Part shown: positions 28,066 to 35,464 of the stretch, in pieces
Layout: each line of letters opens with the position of its first letter
Position numbering within the stretch: the first letter of the stretch is position 1
Assembly: GCF_024451105.1 (NCBI RefSeq)
Contig: NZ_JANGEY010000010.1
Coordinates: 77,006-120,406 of the forward strand
Source: Stutzerimonas stutzeri
Lineage (GTDB): Bacteria > Pseudomonadota > Gammaproteobacteria > Pseudomonadales > Pseudomonadaceae
Reading direction: 5' to 3'
Length of the DNA stretch: 43,401 nt
Notes under the pieces: model-generated
What the model saw: the letters and a program-made list of their open reading frames with translations, nothing else
Told to the model about the DNA's origin: nothing
The model's database searches: none
Made by a program: the position numbers and the translations under genes

Positions 28066-29889
28066 TCAGTGCACGCGCCGGCGGCGCAGCAGCCACAGGC
28101 CGAGCACCGCGACGGTGAGCAGCAGCGGCACCAGGGCGATGTTGACGAACTTCAGGCTGCGGCCCAGCGCCTCGATGTCGGCGTTGAGCTGGTAGCGCAC
28201 CTCGCGCAGTTCCTTGCGGATCGCCAGCTTCTCCTGGAGGAACTGCTGCAGGGTGGCCTGCTGCTCCGGGGTCAGCTCCAGCACCTGCTCGCCGTCGTCG
28301 CCCTGCTGCAGCTCGGCCAGGCGCTGCTCGGTCTGCGCCAGGCGCCGGTTGAGGATTTCCTCCTGCTCGCGGAAGCGCGCCTCGGCCTGGCGCTGCAGGT
28401 TCTCCACCACCACGAACGGGCGGCTGAAGCGCCCGCGCGAACGCACGCTGATCAGCGCGTCGCTGCCGGCGAGGTTGTCCAGCGCATTGATGGCGAAGCC
28501 GGCGTTGTCGGCGAACGGCTGCGGGATGCGCTGGCCGAAGAAGTCCTGCACCTGCACCCACATACGGTCGGCGAGCAGGTCGGTGTCGGCGACCACGATC
28601 AGGTTGATGCGCTCGGCGGAGCGCAGGCCGTCCTGCTGGCCTTCGATGCCCTCGGGGAAGGCCGACTGCGCCGGCCCGGCGATCCGCGCGGCCATGGCGT
28701 AGCGCTCGCCGGTCGGCTCCAGGTCGCGCAGCAGCGCCTGCGGATCGCGCAGTCCGGCCAGCCGCTGGGCATCCATCGGCATGGCGTACTCCGAGCTCTG
28801 CAGCAGCGGCGTGAAACGGGTCTGCGCGCCCTCGAGCGGCTCGAGGATGCCGGCGCTGGCCACGGTCAGGCTCTCCAGCCCGGCGGTGGTCACGTCGTCC
28901 TGGTCGAGGGCCGCCGCCGGCAGGCCCAGCCAGGCCGGATGGCGCACCGGGCGGCGCTCCTGGCCCATGCCGACGGCCATCGCGTAGCTGCCGTCGACCA
29001 GCATCTCGCCCGGGCGCATCCGCAGGCCCCAGGCCTTGAACAGCGGCTCGAGGTCGGAGGCGTTGCCGCCGCCCATCAGGCCGCCGTCGTCGCTCTCGCT
29101 GAACGGATCGACGAAGGCCAGCAGCTTGCCGCCACGCAGCACGAACTGGTCGATGGCGTAGAGGGTGGCCTGCGGCAGCTCCCTGGGATGGACCAGCATG
29201 AGCACCGAGACCTCGTCGGGAATGCGGTCGACGCCGGCCTGCAGGCTCTTGATGGCGAACTGCTGGCGGATCTGCTCCATGAGCATCCAGGGCGCGCCGG
29301 CCTGGCCGGTCAGCGGATTGAAGCTGCCGTCCAGCTGCAGCCCGGAGAGCACGCCGACCACCGGCCGCTCGGGCTTGGCCAGGGTCTGGATCAGCCGGCT
29401 GATCTCGTACTCGAGGAACTCCTCCTGGTCGAGCGGGAAGAACGGAATGATCTGCACGTCGTCCAGCGCGTTGGTGCCGGCCAGGCCGAAGTACAGCTTG
29501 TCGCCACCTTGCTGCAGCGGCACCGCCTGCAGGCCGAACTCGGCGGCGCGGTCCTCCTCCTCGGAGAACGGCTCGGGGTCGATCACCTGCAGGCGCAGCT
29601 TGCCGCCGGCGGCGCGCTGGTAGGCACGCAGCATCTCCTCGACGCGCCGCGCGTAGTTGCGCAGCGGAGTGAGGTCGCGGCTGACGTTGTCGGAGTAGAA
29701 GAAGTACAGGTTCACCGGCTCGTCCAGTTCGGCGAGGATCCGTTCGGTGCCCTCGCTGATGGTGAAGAGCTTCTGCTCGGTGAGATCGAGGCGCGCGTTG
29801 GGCAGGCCGAGGCCGGCGACCATGTTGAACACCAGGAACGCCAGGGCAATCAGCAAAAGCCCGGCGCTGGAATGGATGATGCGTTTCAT
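28066..29889 (-). CDS. GldG-like ABC transporter auxiliary protein
   Basis: The 607-aa protein has N- and C-terminal membrane helices (about 8-28 and 580-600, the latter ending 'LLRRRRVH') and a periplasmic domain between. It starts 'MVAGLGLPNARLDLTEQKLFTISEGTERIL', typical of the ABC-type auxiliary/GldG family, and holds 'GVLSGL', 'VLMLVHPRELPQATLYAIDQFVLRGGKLLAFVDPFSE', and a coiled-coil segment at about 480-560. In Bacteroidota GldG is required for gliding, but here no other gliding gene is present, so a different role in the envelope is likely. It is 9 bases from the permease gene. Confidence 0.87.
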   Translation of the reverse strand: MKRIIHSSAGLLLIALAFLVFNMVAGLGLPNARLDLTEQKLFTISEGTERILAELDEPVNLYFFYSDNVSRDLTPLRNYARRVEEMLRAYQRAAGGKLRLQVIDPEPFSEEEDRAAEFGLQAVPLQQGGDKLYFGLAGTNALDDVQIIPFFPLDQEEFLEYEISRLIQTLAKPERPVVGVLSGLQLDGSFNPLTGQAGAPWMLMEQIRQQFAIKSLQAGVDRIPDEVSVLMLVHPRELPQATLYAIDQFVLRGGKLLAFVDPFSESDDGGLMGGGNASDLEPLFKAWGLRMRPGEMLVDGSYAMAVGMGQERRPVRHPAWLGLPAAALDQDDVTTAGLESLTVASAGILEPLEGAQTRFTPLLQSSEYAMPMDAQRLAGLRDPQALLRDLEPTGERYAMAARIAGPAQSAFPEGIEGQQDGLRSAERINLIVVADTDLLADRMWVQVQDFFGQRIPQPFADNAGFAINALDNLAGSDALISVRSRGRFSRPFVVVENLQRQAEARFREQEEILNRRLAQTEQRLAELQQGDDGEQVLELTPEQQATLQQFLQEKLAIRKELREVRYQLNADIEALGRSLKFVNIALVPLLLTVAVLGLWLLRRRRVH

Positions 29890-29898
29890 CGGGCTTCC

Positions 29899-30636
29899 TC
29901 AGTAGTCGGCTTTCTTCAGGTCGACCACCAGCGCGGTGGCCGCCAGCCAGGCCAGGATCAGGCTGGCGAAGTACAGCAGGTCGCGGGCATCGAGCACGCC
30001 CTTGCTGATCGCATCGAAGCGGGTCAGGAAGCTCAGCGAGGCCACCGCGTCGACCAGCGCCTGCGGCGCCCAGCCGCTGAAGGCGTCGAGCACCAGCGGG
30101 AAGCCGCTGGCGATGAACAGGAAGCACACGCAGACGGTGAGGATGAAGGCGATCACCTGGTTGCGGGTCAGCGCCGACAGGCACGAGCCGATCGCCAGGT
30201 AGCCGCCGGCCAGCAGCCAGCTGCCGATGTAGCCGGTGAGGATGGCGCCGTTGTCCGGCTCGCCGAGGAAGTTGACGGTGACGACCATCGGGAAGGTCAG
30301 CAGCAGGGCGATGCCGGCGAACGCCCAGGCGGCGAGGAACTTGCCGCCCACCGCCTCGGCGCGGGTGATCGGCAGGGTCATCAAGAGCTCGATGGTGCCG
30401 CTCTTGCGCTCCTCGGCCCACAGGCGCATGGCCAGCGCCGGGATCAGGAACAGGTAGAGCCAGGGATGGAAGTCGAAGAAGGGCGCGAGGTCGGCCTGGC
30501 CGCGCTCGAAGAAGTTGCCCAGATAGAAGGTGAACACCCCGGACAGCACCAGGAAGATCACGATGAACACGTAGGCCAGCGGGGTGGCGAAATAGCTCGC
30601 CAGCTCGCGCCTGAAGACTACCGGCAACTGCCTCAT
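29899..30636 (-). CDS. ABC-2 type permease (GldF-like)
   Basis: The 245-aa protein has six predicted membrane helices: 'YVFIVIFLVLSGVFTFYLG', 'WLYLFLIPALAMRLWAEE', 'FAGIALLLTFPMVVTV' and three more. It carries the 'LWAEERKSGTIELLMTLPIT' signature of ABC-2/NosY-type permeases. It forms the membrane part of a transporter with the ATPase encoded just upstream. The start codon overlaps the ATPase stop (ATGA), so coupling is likely. The frame is open upstream through the ATPase gene, but ATG at 30636 gives the usual N-terminus. Confidence 0.9.
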   Translation of the reverse strand: MRQLPVVFRRELASYFATPLAYVFIVIFLVLSGVFTFYLGNFFERGQADLAPFFDFHPWLYLFLIPALAMRLWAEERKSGTIELLMTLPITRAEAVGGKFLAAWAFAGIALLLTFPMVVTVNFLGEPDNGAILTGYIGSWLLAGGYLAIGSCLSALTRNQVIAFILTVCVCFLFIASGFPLVLDAFSGWAPQALVDAVASLSFLTRFDAISKGVLDARDLLYFASLILAWLAATALVVDLKKADY

Positions 30637-31556
30637 GCCGCCTCTCCTCGGGTCAGGGTGCGGAACACCTCGTCGAGGCGGCCGCGCTCCACGTCCATTT
30701 CCTTGATTTGCCAGCCGCGCGCCGCGACCAGCGCGCTGACCTGCGGGAAGATCACCTGGCCGGGCTGCGCCAGCACGGTCAGGCTGTGCTCGCGGGCGTT
30801 GCGCTCCACCCCGGCCACCCCCGGCAGCGCGGCCAGCGCGGCCTCGTCCAGCGGCGCGTCGCCGACCAGGGTCACCGCCTGGTGGTAGCGCGAACGGCTC
30901 TCCAGCTCGAAGGGCGTGCCGTCGGCGACCAGCCGGCCGGCGGCGATCACCACCGCGCGCGAGCAGACCGCGGCGACCTCCTCGAGGATGTGCGTGGAGA
31001 TGACGATGATCTTGTCGGCGGCCAGGTTCTGGATCAGCTGGCGCACCTGGTGCTTCTGGTTGGGGTCGAGGCCGTCGGTGGGCTCGTCGAGGATCAGCGC
31101 GCGCGGGTCGTGGAGGATCGCCTGGGCCAGCCCGACCCGGCGCTTGAAGCCCTTGGACAGGGTCTCGATGGACTGCTCGAGCACCTTCTCCAGCTCCACC
31201 AGCTCCACCGCGCGGGCCACCCGCGCCTTCTTCTCGGCGCCGCGGAAACCGCGCACCTCGGCGACGAACTCGAGGAAGCCGCGCACGCGCATGTCGCCGT
31301 AACAGGGCGCGCCCTCGGGCAGGTAGCCGATCAGCCGCTGGGCCTGGAGGGTCTGCCGCCGGATGTCGAAGCCGAAGATCCGCGCGGTACCCGAGGTCGG
31401 CGCGAGAAAGCCGGTGAGCATCTTCATGGTGGTCGACTTGCCGGCGCCGTTGGGGCCGAGGAAGCCCAGCACCTCGCCGGGCTGGACGCGGAAGGACAGG
31501 TCGTCCACCGCCGTGTGCTGCGCAAAGCGCTTGCTGAGTCGTTCTATCTCGATCAT
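30633..31556 (-). CDS. ABC transporter ATP-binding protein (GldA-like)
   Basis: The 307-aa ATPase drives the adjoining permease. Walker A is GPNGAGKST (34-42), the signature LSKGF (133-137, a common variant of LSGGQ), Walker B LILDEP (154-159), and the switch His is H189 in 'ISTHILEEV'. A C-terminal extension of about 95 residues follows the ATPase core, as in GldA/NatA-type proteins. The frame also opens at a GTG two codons upstream (31562), but its GGAG overlaps that codon and instead suits the ATG at 31556, so I start there. It is the first gene of the four-gene unit. Confidence 0.93.
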   Translation of the reverse strand: MIEIERLSKRFAQHTAVDDLSFRVQPGEVLGFLGPNGAGKSTTMKMLTGFLAPTSGTARIFGFDIRRQTLQAQRLIGYLPEGAPCYGDMRVRGFLEFVAEVRGFRGAEKKARVARAVELVELEKVLEQSIETLSKGFKRRVGLAQAILHDPRALILDEPTDGLDPNQKHQVRQLIQNLAADKIIVISTHILEEVAAVCSRAVVIAAGRLVADGTPFELESRSRYHQAVTLVGDAPLDEAALAALPGVAGVERNAREHSLTVLAQPGQVIFPQVSALVAARGWQIKEMDVERGRLDEVFRTLTRGEAA

Positions 31557-31622
31557 GGCCACTCCATAACCTGCTGGAGCCCCCGGACCGCAAGGCCCGG
31601 AGGCCGCTCGAATGCCGGCTGA

Positions 31623-31651
31623 ACTCTAGGTAGAGCGGGCGGGCATTGCAA
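31623..31651 (-). promoter_or_regulatory. Promoter of the Gld-like ABC operon
   Basis: Minus-strand TTGCAA (31646-31651), a 17-base spacer and TAGAGT (31623-31628) match sigma-70 boxes at 4 of 6 positions each, about 67 bases upstream of the ATPase ATG. The divergent mrp genes start at 31789. No clear plus-strand promoter was seen in this 232-base gap. Confidence 0.55.
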
Positions 31652-31788
31652 GGGGCGCGGTGCGGCAGGCCTTTGCCGAAGATGTCCGCCCGCCCCGCTG
31701 CGCGCAGGCCGGCTAAGCTGAACGAGGCACACCGTAGCGACGGCGCCCTTGCCGGCCACCGGCAGCGCCCCGTCCGGAGACCCCAGCC

Positions 31789-32256
31789 ATGCCCCGCGCC
31801 ATCCTCTATCGCGGCCTGCTGCTCGCCCTGCTCTGGTGGGTGCTGAGCGAGGGCCGTGCGGACAGCTGGGCGCTCGGCGCCCCGGCAGTACTCGCCGCCC
31901 TGTGGGTCAGCCTGCACCTGCTGCCGCCCGCCCGGCGCATCAGCGCGGGCGGCCTGCTCGGCTACCTGGCCTTCTTCCTGGGCAACTCCCTACGCGGCGG
32001 GCTGCAGGTCTCGCTGCTGGCCCTGCGCGGCCGCGCGGCCCTCGAGCCGGCCATACTGGAATGGCGACTGAAGCTGCCGGAGGGACTGCCGCGGGTGCTG
32101 ATGCTCAACACCCTGGGGCTGATGCCCGGCACCGTGGGGGTGGAGCTGGACGACGCGCACCTGCGCGTCCACGTGATCGACCGGCGCCTGCCCATCGCCG
32201 CCGAAGTGGCGGCGCTGGAGAGACACATCGCGCGGATCTTCGGAGCCTGCCCATGA
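31789..32256 (+). CDS. mrpE: Mrp/Mnh cation antiporter subunit E
   Basis: MrpE is a small integral subunit of multi-subunit Na+(K+)/H+ antiporters. The 155-aa product has two or three membrane helices ('ILYRGLLLALLWWVLSEG', 'GAPAVLAALWVSLHL', 'GLLGYLAFFLGNSLRGGLQVSLLAL') and then the soluble 'LNTLGLMPGTVGVELDDAHLRVHVID' segment that marks the MnhE family (usually 'ISLTPGT...'). It is the first gene of an eight-gene tightly packed set. The next gene overlaps by 4 bases. A GGAG is 10 bases upstream of the ATG. Confidence 0.92.
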   Translation: MPRAILYRGLLLALLWWVLSEGRADSWALGAPAVLAALWVSLHLLPPARRISAGGLLGYLAFFLGNSLRGGLQVSLLALRGRAALEPAILEWRLKLPEGLPRVLMLNTLGLMPGTVGVELDDAHLRVHVIDRRLPIAAEVAALERHIARIFGACP

Positions 32257-32525
32257 CCGGACTCGAACTGCCCATCGCCCTGTTCCTGCTCGGCAACCTG
32301 CTGGTCGCCCTGCTCGCCGCCGCACGCGGGCCGACCAGTGCCGACCGCATGCTGGTGGCGCTGCTGTTCGGCAGCACCGGGGTCGGCCTGCTGGTGCTGC
32401 TGGCCCACGCCGGCGGCGGCTGGGCGCTGGTCGACGTCGCGCTGGTGATCGCCCTGCTCGCCGCCATCACCGGCATCGCCTTCGCCCGCCGCGCCTGGCA
32501 CGGCCGGGAGCGTCCTCATGGCTGA
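32253..32525 (+). CDS. mrpF: Mrp/Mnh subunit F
   Basis: The 90-aa protein has three membrane helices and the family element 'ARGPTSADRMLVALLFG' between the first two (usually 'GPTxxDRV'). MrpF belongs to the small-subunit core of the antiporter. ATG at 32253 overlaps the mrpE stop; the 3' end overlaps mrpG by 8 bases. Longer frames upstream in this phase are shadows of mrpE. Confidence 0.9.
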   Translation: MTGLELPIALFLLGNLLVALLAAARGPTSADRMLVALLFGSTGVGLLVLLAHAGGGWALVDVALVIALLAAITGIAFARRAWHGRERPHG

Positions 32526-32820
32526 GCCGGCGAGCGCCGTGCTGCTGTGCGCCGGCGCCTTCTTCTACTTCGCCGGCACCCTCGGCCTGCTGCGCTTTCC
32601 GGACGTCTACTGCCGGCTGCATGCGCTGGCCAAGGCCGACAACCTCGGTCTCGGCTGCCTGCTGCTGGGTCTGGCGCTGCAGGCCGACAGCCTGGCGGCG
32701 GCGCTCAAGCTGCTGCTGATCTGGCCGCTGGCGCTGGCCGCCAGCGCCGGCGCCAGCTACGCCATCGCCCGCCGCGCCGATGCCCTGGGCATCGCGCCGT
32801 GGCGTCGGGAGCGACCATGA
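32518..32820 (+). CDS. mrpG: Mrp/Mnh subunit G
   Basis: The 100-aa protein has three helices and the MnhG hallmark 'LLRFPDVYCRLHALAKADNLGLG' (usually 'RFPDxxxRLHAxTK'). It completes the E-F-G small-subunit group, the first part of the set. It overlaps both neighbours: 8 bases with mrpF and 4 with the following gene. Confidence 0.92.
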   Translation: MAEPASAVLLCAGAFFYFAGTLGLLRFPDVYCRLHALAKADNLGLGCLLLGLALQADSLAAALKLLLIWPLALAASAGASYAIARRADALGIAPWRRERP

Positions 32821-33071
32821 ACCTGGCCCTCGACCTGCTGCTGGCCGGCGCCCTGCTGTGGAGCGCCTGGCGCGCCCTGAGCGCCCCCGGACTGGACCGC
32901 GCGGTGGTGATGTTCATCGTCTTCGGCCTGCTGATGGCGCTGGCCTGGGCGCGCCTGCAGGCGCCGGACATCGGCCTGGCCGAGGCGGCCATCGGCGCGG
33001 GGCTGACCGGCGCGCTGCTGCTCGACGCCTACGGCGCGCTGCGCCGCCACGGCCGGGGGACGCGCCGATGA
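32817..33071 (+). CDS. MbhD-like (DUF4040) antiporter subunit
   Basis: The 84-aa protein has two to three helices and the line 'VMFIVFGLLMALAWARLQAPDIGLAEAAIGAGL', the MbhD/DUF4040 signature. In classical Mrp antiporters this domain is part of the C-terminal half of the large MrpA; here it stands alone, as in archaeal Mbh hydrogenases. It is coupled by 4-base overlaps on both sides (mrpG before, mrpB after). Confidence 0.85.
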   Translation: MNLALDLLLAGALLWSAWRALSAPGLDRAVVMFIVFGLLMALAWARLQAPDIGLAEAAIGAGLTGALLLDAYGALRRHGRGTRR

Positions 33072-33724
33072 AGCGCCTGCTGGTGGGCGGCGCGGCGCTG
33101 GCCTTCGCCCTCGCGCTGGGCGCGGCCCTGCTCGAGCTGCCGCCGGCCGCCATCGACCTGCGCCCGACGGTGACCGCCAACCTGGCGAGCAGCGGCGTCG
33201 AGCATCCGGTCACCGCCGTGCTGCTCAACTTCCGCGGCTACGACACCCTGCTCGAAGTCGCCGTGCTGCTGCTCGCCCTGTTCGCCCTGCTGGCGCAGGG
33301 GCTGGAGCGCCAGCCGGCCCGCCTCGCGCCGCCCTCGCTGCCGCTGGCCATGCTGGCGCGCATCGCCAGCCCGCCGCTGCTGCTGGTCGCCGCCTACCTG
33401 CTGTGGGCCGGCGCCTTCCGTCCCGGCGGCGCCTTCCAGGCCGGCGCCGTGCTGGCCGCCGGCGCCGTGCTGCTGCACCTGACCGGCGTGCTGCCGGGCT
33501 GGCTGCAGCCACGGGCCCGGCTGCGCTGGGGGCTGGCCGGCGGCTTCCTGGCGTTCCTCGGCGTGGCGGCGGCCATGCTCGCGCATGGCGCCCTGCTCGA
33601 ATATCCGCCGGCCCTGGCCGGGGCGCTGATCCTGCTGATCGAGACCGGCCTGACGCTCTCGCTCGGCCTGATCCTCGCCGGGCTGTTCCTGTTCATGTCC
33701 TGCGACGAGGACGGCGAACGATGA
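33068..33724 (+). CDS. mrpB: MrpB with fused MbhE-like N-terminus
   Basis: The 218-aa protein joins two modules. Residues 1-80 look like MbhE (last segment of classical MrpA), with 'VTAVLLNFRGYDTLLEVAVLLLALFALLAQ'. Residues about 95-215 are MnhB, with 'LYLLWAGAFRPGGAFQAGAVLAA'-type motif and helices around it. Total about six helices. The ATG at 33068 overlaps the MbhD stop and the gene ends 4 bases into mrpC. The fused form, with separate MbhD, distributes MrpA's C-terminal parts over two genes. Confidence 0.85.
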   Translation: MKRLLVGGAALAFALALGAALLELPPAAIDLRPTVTANLASSGVEHPVTAVLLNFRGYDTLLEVAVLLLALFALLAQGLERQPARLAPPSLPLAMLARIASPPLLLVAAYLLWAGAFRPGGAFQAGAVLAAGAVLLHLTGVLPGWLQPRARLRWGLAGGFLAFLGVAAAMLAHGALLEYPPALAGALILLIETGLTLSLGLILAGLFLFMSCDEDGER

Positions 33725-34023
33725 GCAGCGGCCTGCTGTTCGCCCTCTGCGGCGTCGCCCTGTTCGCCATGGGCGCGGCCGGCGTGCTGCTGGCGCACCA
33801 CCTGCTGCGACGCATCCTCGCCTTCAACCTGATGGGCAGCGGCGCCTTCCTGGTGCTGGTCGGCCTCGCCCAGCGCCAGGGCGCGGCCGACCCGGTGCCG
33901 CAGGCCATGGTGCTGACCGGCATCGTGGTGGCGGTGGCCGCCACCGCGCTGGCCCTGGCCCTGATGCGCCGCCTGCACGCGCTGACCGGGCGGGCCGAGC
34001 TGCCCGAGGTGGACGATGACTGA
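33721..34023 (+). CDS. mrpC: Mrp/Mnh subunit C (NuoK-like)
   Basis: The 100-aa protein has three helices. It is a homologue of complex I subunit NuoK with 'LLRRILAFNLMGSGAFLVLVGLA' and the family line 'DPVPQAMVLTGIVVAVAATALALAL'. In Mrp complexes MrpC pairs with the D subunit to form the transmembrane ion path. Starts within the mrpB stop and overlaps mrpD by 8 bases. Confidence 0.92.
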   Translation: MSSGLLFALCGVALFAMGAAGVLLAHHLLRRILAFNLMGSGAFLVLVGLAQRQGAADPVPQAMVLTGIVVAVAATALALALMRRLHALTGRAELPEVDDD

Positions 34024-35464
34024 GCCCGCCGCCGGCATGGCCTGGCTGGTCGTGCTGCCGCTGGCCTGGGCCTGCCTGGCCTTCCTGCTCGGCCCCGGGC
34101 GCGGCGCACGCGCCGCCATCGCCGGCCTGCTGGTGCAGCTGGCGCTGGCCGTGCAACTGGCGGTCGCCCTGACCGACGCCGGCCCGGTCGGACACGCGGT
34201 GGGCGGCTGGGCGGCGCCGCTGGGCATCGCCCTGGCCGCCGACGGCCTGGCGGCGGCGCTGCTGCTGCTCGCCCAGCTCATCCTGCTGCCGCTGGCGTTC
34301 TACGCGCGCGCCTACTACGCCGCCGGCGCCGCCGAGGCGCGCTACTTCTGGCCGCTGCTGGGCATCCAGGTGGCCGGCCTCAACGGTCTGTTCCTCTCCG
34401 CCGACCTGTTCAACCTCTACGTCACCCTGGAACTGGTCGGCCTCTCCGCGGTCGGCCTGGTCGCCGCCGGCGGCGGGGCCGGCCAGGTCGCCGCAGCGCT
34501 GCGCTACCTGTTCGCCACCCTGCTCGGCTCCGGCGCCTACCTGCTCGGCGTGGCGCTGGTCTACGGCAGCCTCGGCACGGTCTCGCTGAGCGCCCTCGCG
34601 GCGCCGATCGACGGCGACGCGCCGCGCGCGCTGTGGTTCGCCGGCGGCCTGATGCTGGTCGGGCTGATGCTCAAGACCGCGCTGTTCCCCTTCCACTACT
34701 GGCTGCCGCCGGCCCACGGCGGCGCGCCGGCGCCGGTCTCGGCGCTGCTCTCGGCGCTGGTGGTCAAGGCCTCCTTCTACCTGATCCTGCGCCTGTGGAA
34801 CGGCCCCTTCGCCGGCCTGGCCGGGCAGTTCGCGGCGCTCGCCTGGCTGCCCATGGCGCTCGGCTCGGCGGCGATCCTCTGGGGTTCCTGGCAGGCGATC
34901 CGCGCCCATCGCCTGAAGATGCTGATCGCCTACTCGACGGTGGCCCAGCTCGGCTACCTGTTCCTGATCTTCCCGCTGCTGGCCGCCGCCGGCGCGCTGC
35001 AGGCGGGGATCATGCACGCCTTCGCCCACGGCCTGGCCAAGGCAGCGATGTTCGCCGCGGCCGGCGCGATCATCAAGGCCACCGGCCAGGACACGGTCGC
35101 CGGGGTGGCCGGGGTGGCCGCCCGCCTGCCGCTGCCGCTGTACGCCTTCGGCATGGCCGGCGCCACCCTCGCCGGTCTGCCGCCCTCGGCGGGCTTTCTC
35201 GCCAAGTGGCTGCTGATCGATACCGCCCTGCAGCGCGGCCACTGGATCGTCGCCGTGGTAGTGCTGCTCGGCGGCCTGCTCGCCGCGGTCTACGTGTTCC
35301 GCGTGCTGCGCCAGGCCTTCCTGCGCGTGCCGCTGGCCAAGGAGATCGCGCCGGTGCCGCGCATGCTGCAGTGGATGGCCTTCCTGCTCGCCGCCGCCAG
35401 CGTGCTGCTCGGCCTGCGCGGCGTCGAGCTGGTGGCGCTGCTGTCGATCGGAGCGGCGCGATGA
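34016..35464 (+). CDS. mrpD: Mrp/Mnh subunit D (NuoM/NuoN-like antiporter subunit)
   Basis: The 482-aa protein has about 14 membrane helices and is homologous to NuoM/N of complex I. Visible are the functional lysine helix 'VGLMLKTALFPFHYWLPPAHGGAPAPVSALLSALVVKASFYLILR' split across residues 218-262, the glutamate in helix 'FNLYVTLELVGLSAVGLV' near 140, and 'KMLIAYSTVAQLGYLFLIF' near 302. These are the residues that carry protons in the family. It follows mrpC in the usual order and overlaps the following gene by 4 bases. Confidence 0.92.
   Translation: MTEPAAGMAWLVVLPLAWACLAFLLGPGRGARAAIAGLLVQLALAVQLAVALTDAGPVGHAVGGWAAPLGIALAADGLAAALLLLAQLILLPLAFYARAYYAAGAAEARYFWPLLGIQVAGLNGLFLSADLFNLYVTLELVGLSAVGLVAAGGGAGQVAAALRYLFATLLGSGAYLLGVALVYGSLGTVSLSALAAPIDGDAPRALWFAGGLMLVGLMLKTALFPFHYWLPPAHGGAPAPVSALLSALVVKASFYLILRLWNGPFAGLAGQFAALAWLPMALGSAAILWGSWQAIRAHRLKMLIAYSTVAQLGYLFLIFPLLAAAGALQAGIMHAFAHGLAKAAMFAAAGAIIKATGQDTVAGVAGVAARLPLPLYAFGMAGATLAGLPPSAGFLAKWLLIDTALQRGHWIVAVVVLLGGLLAAVYVFRVLRQAFLRVPLAKEIAPVPRMLQWMAFLLAAASVLLGLRGVELVALLSIGAAR

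Noticed and set aside
28045-30888. 947-residue plus-strand open frame opposite the Gld-like genes
   Set aside because: Antisense to three well-supported genes; Glu/Gln/Arg-rich filler sequence.
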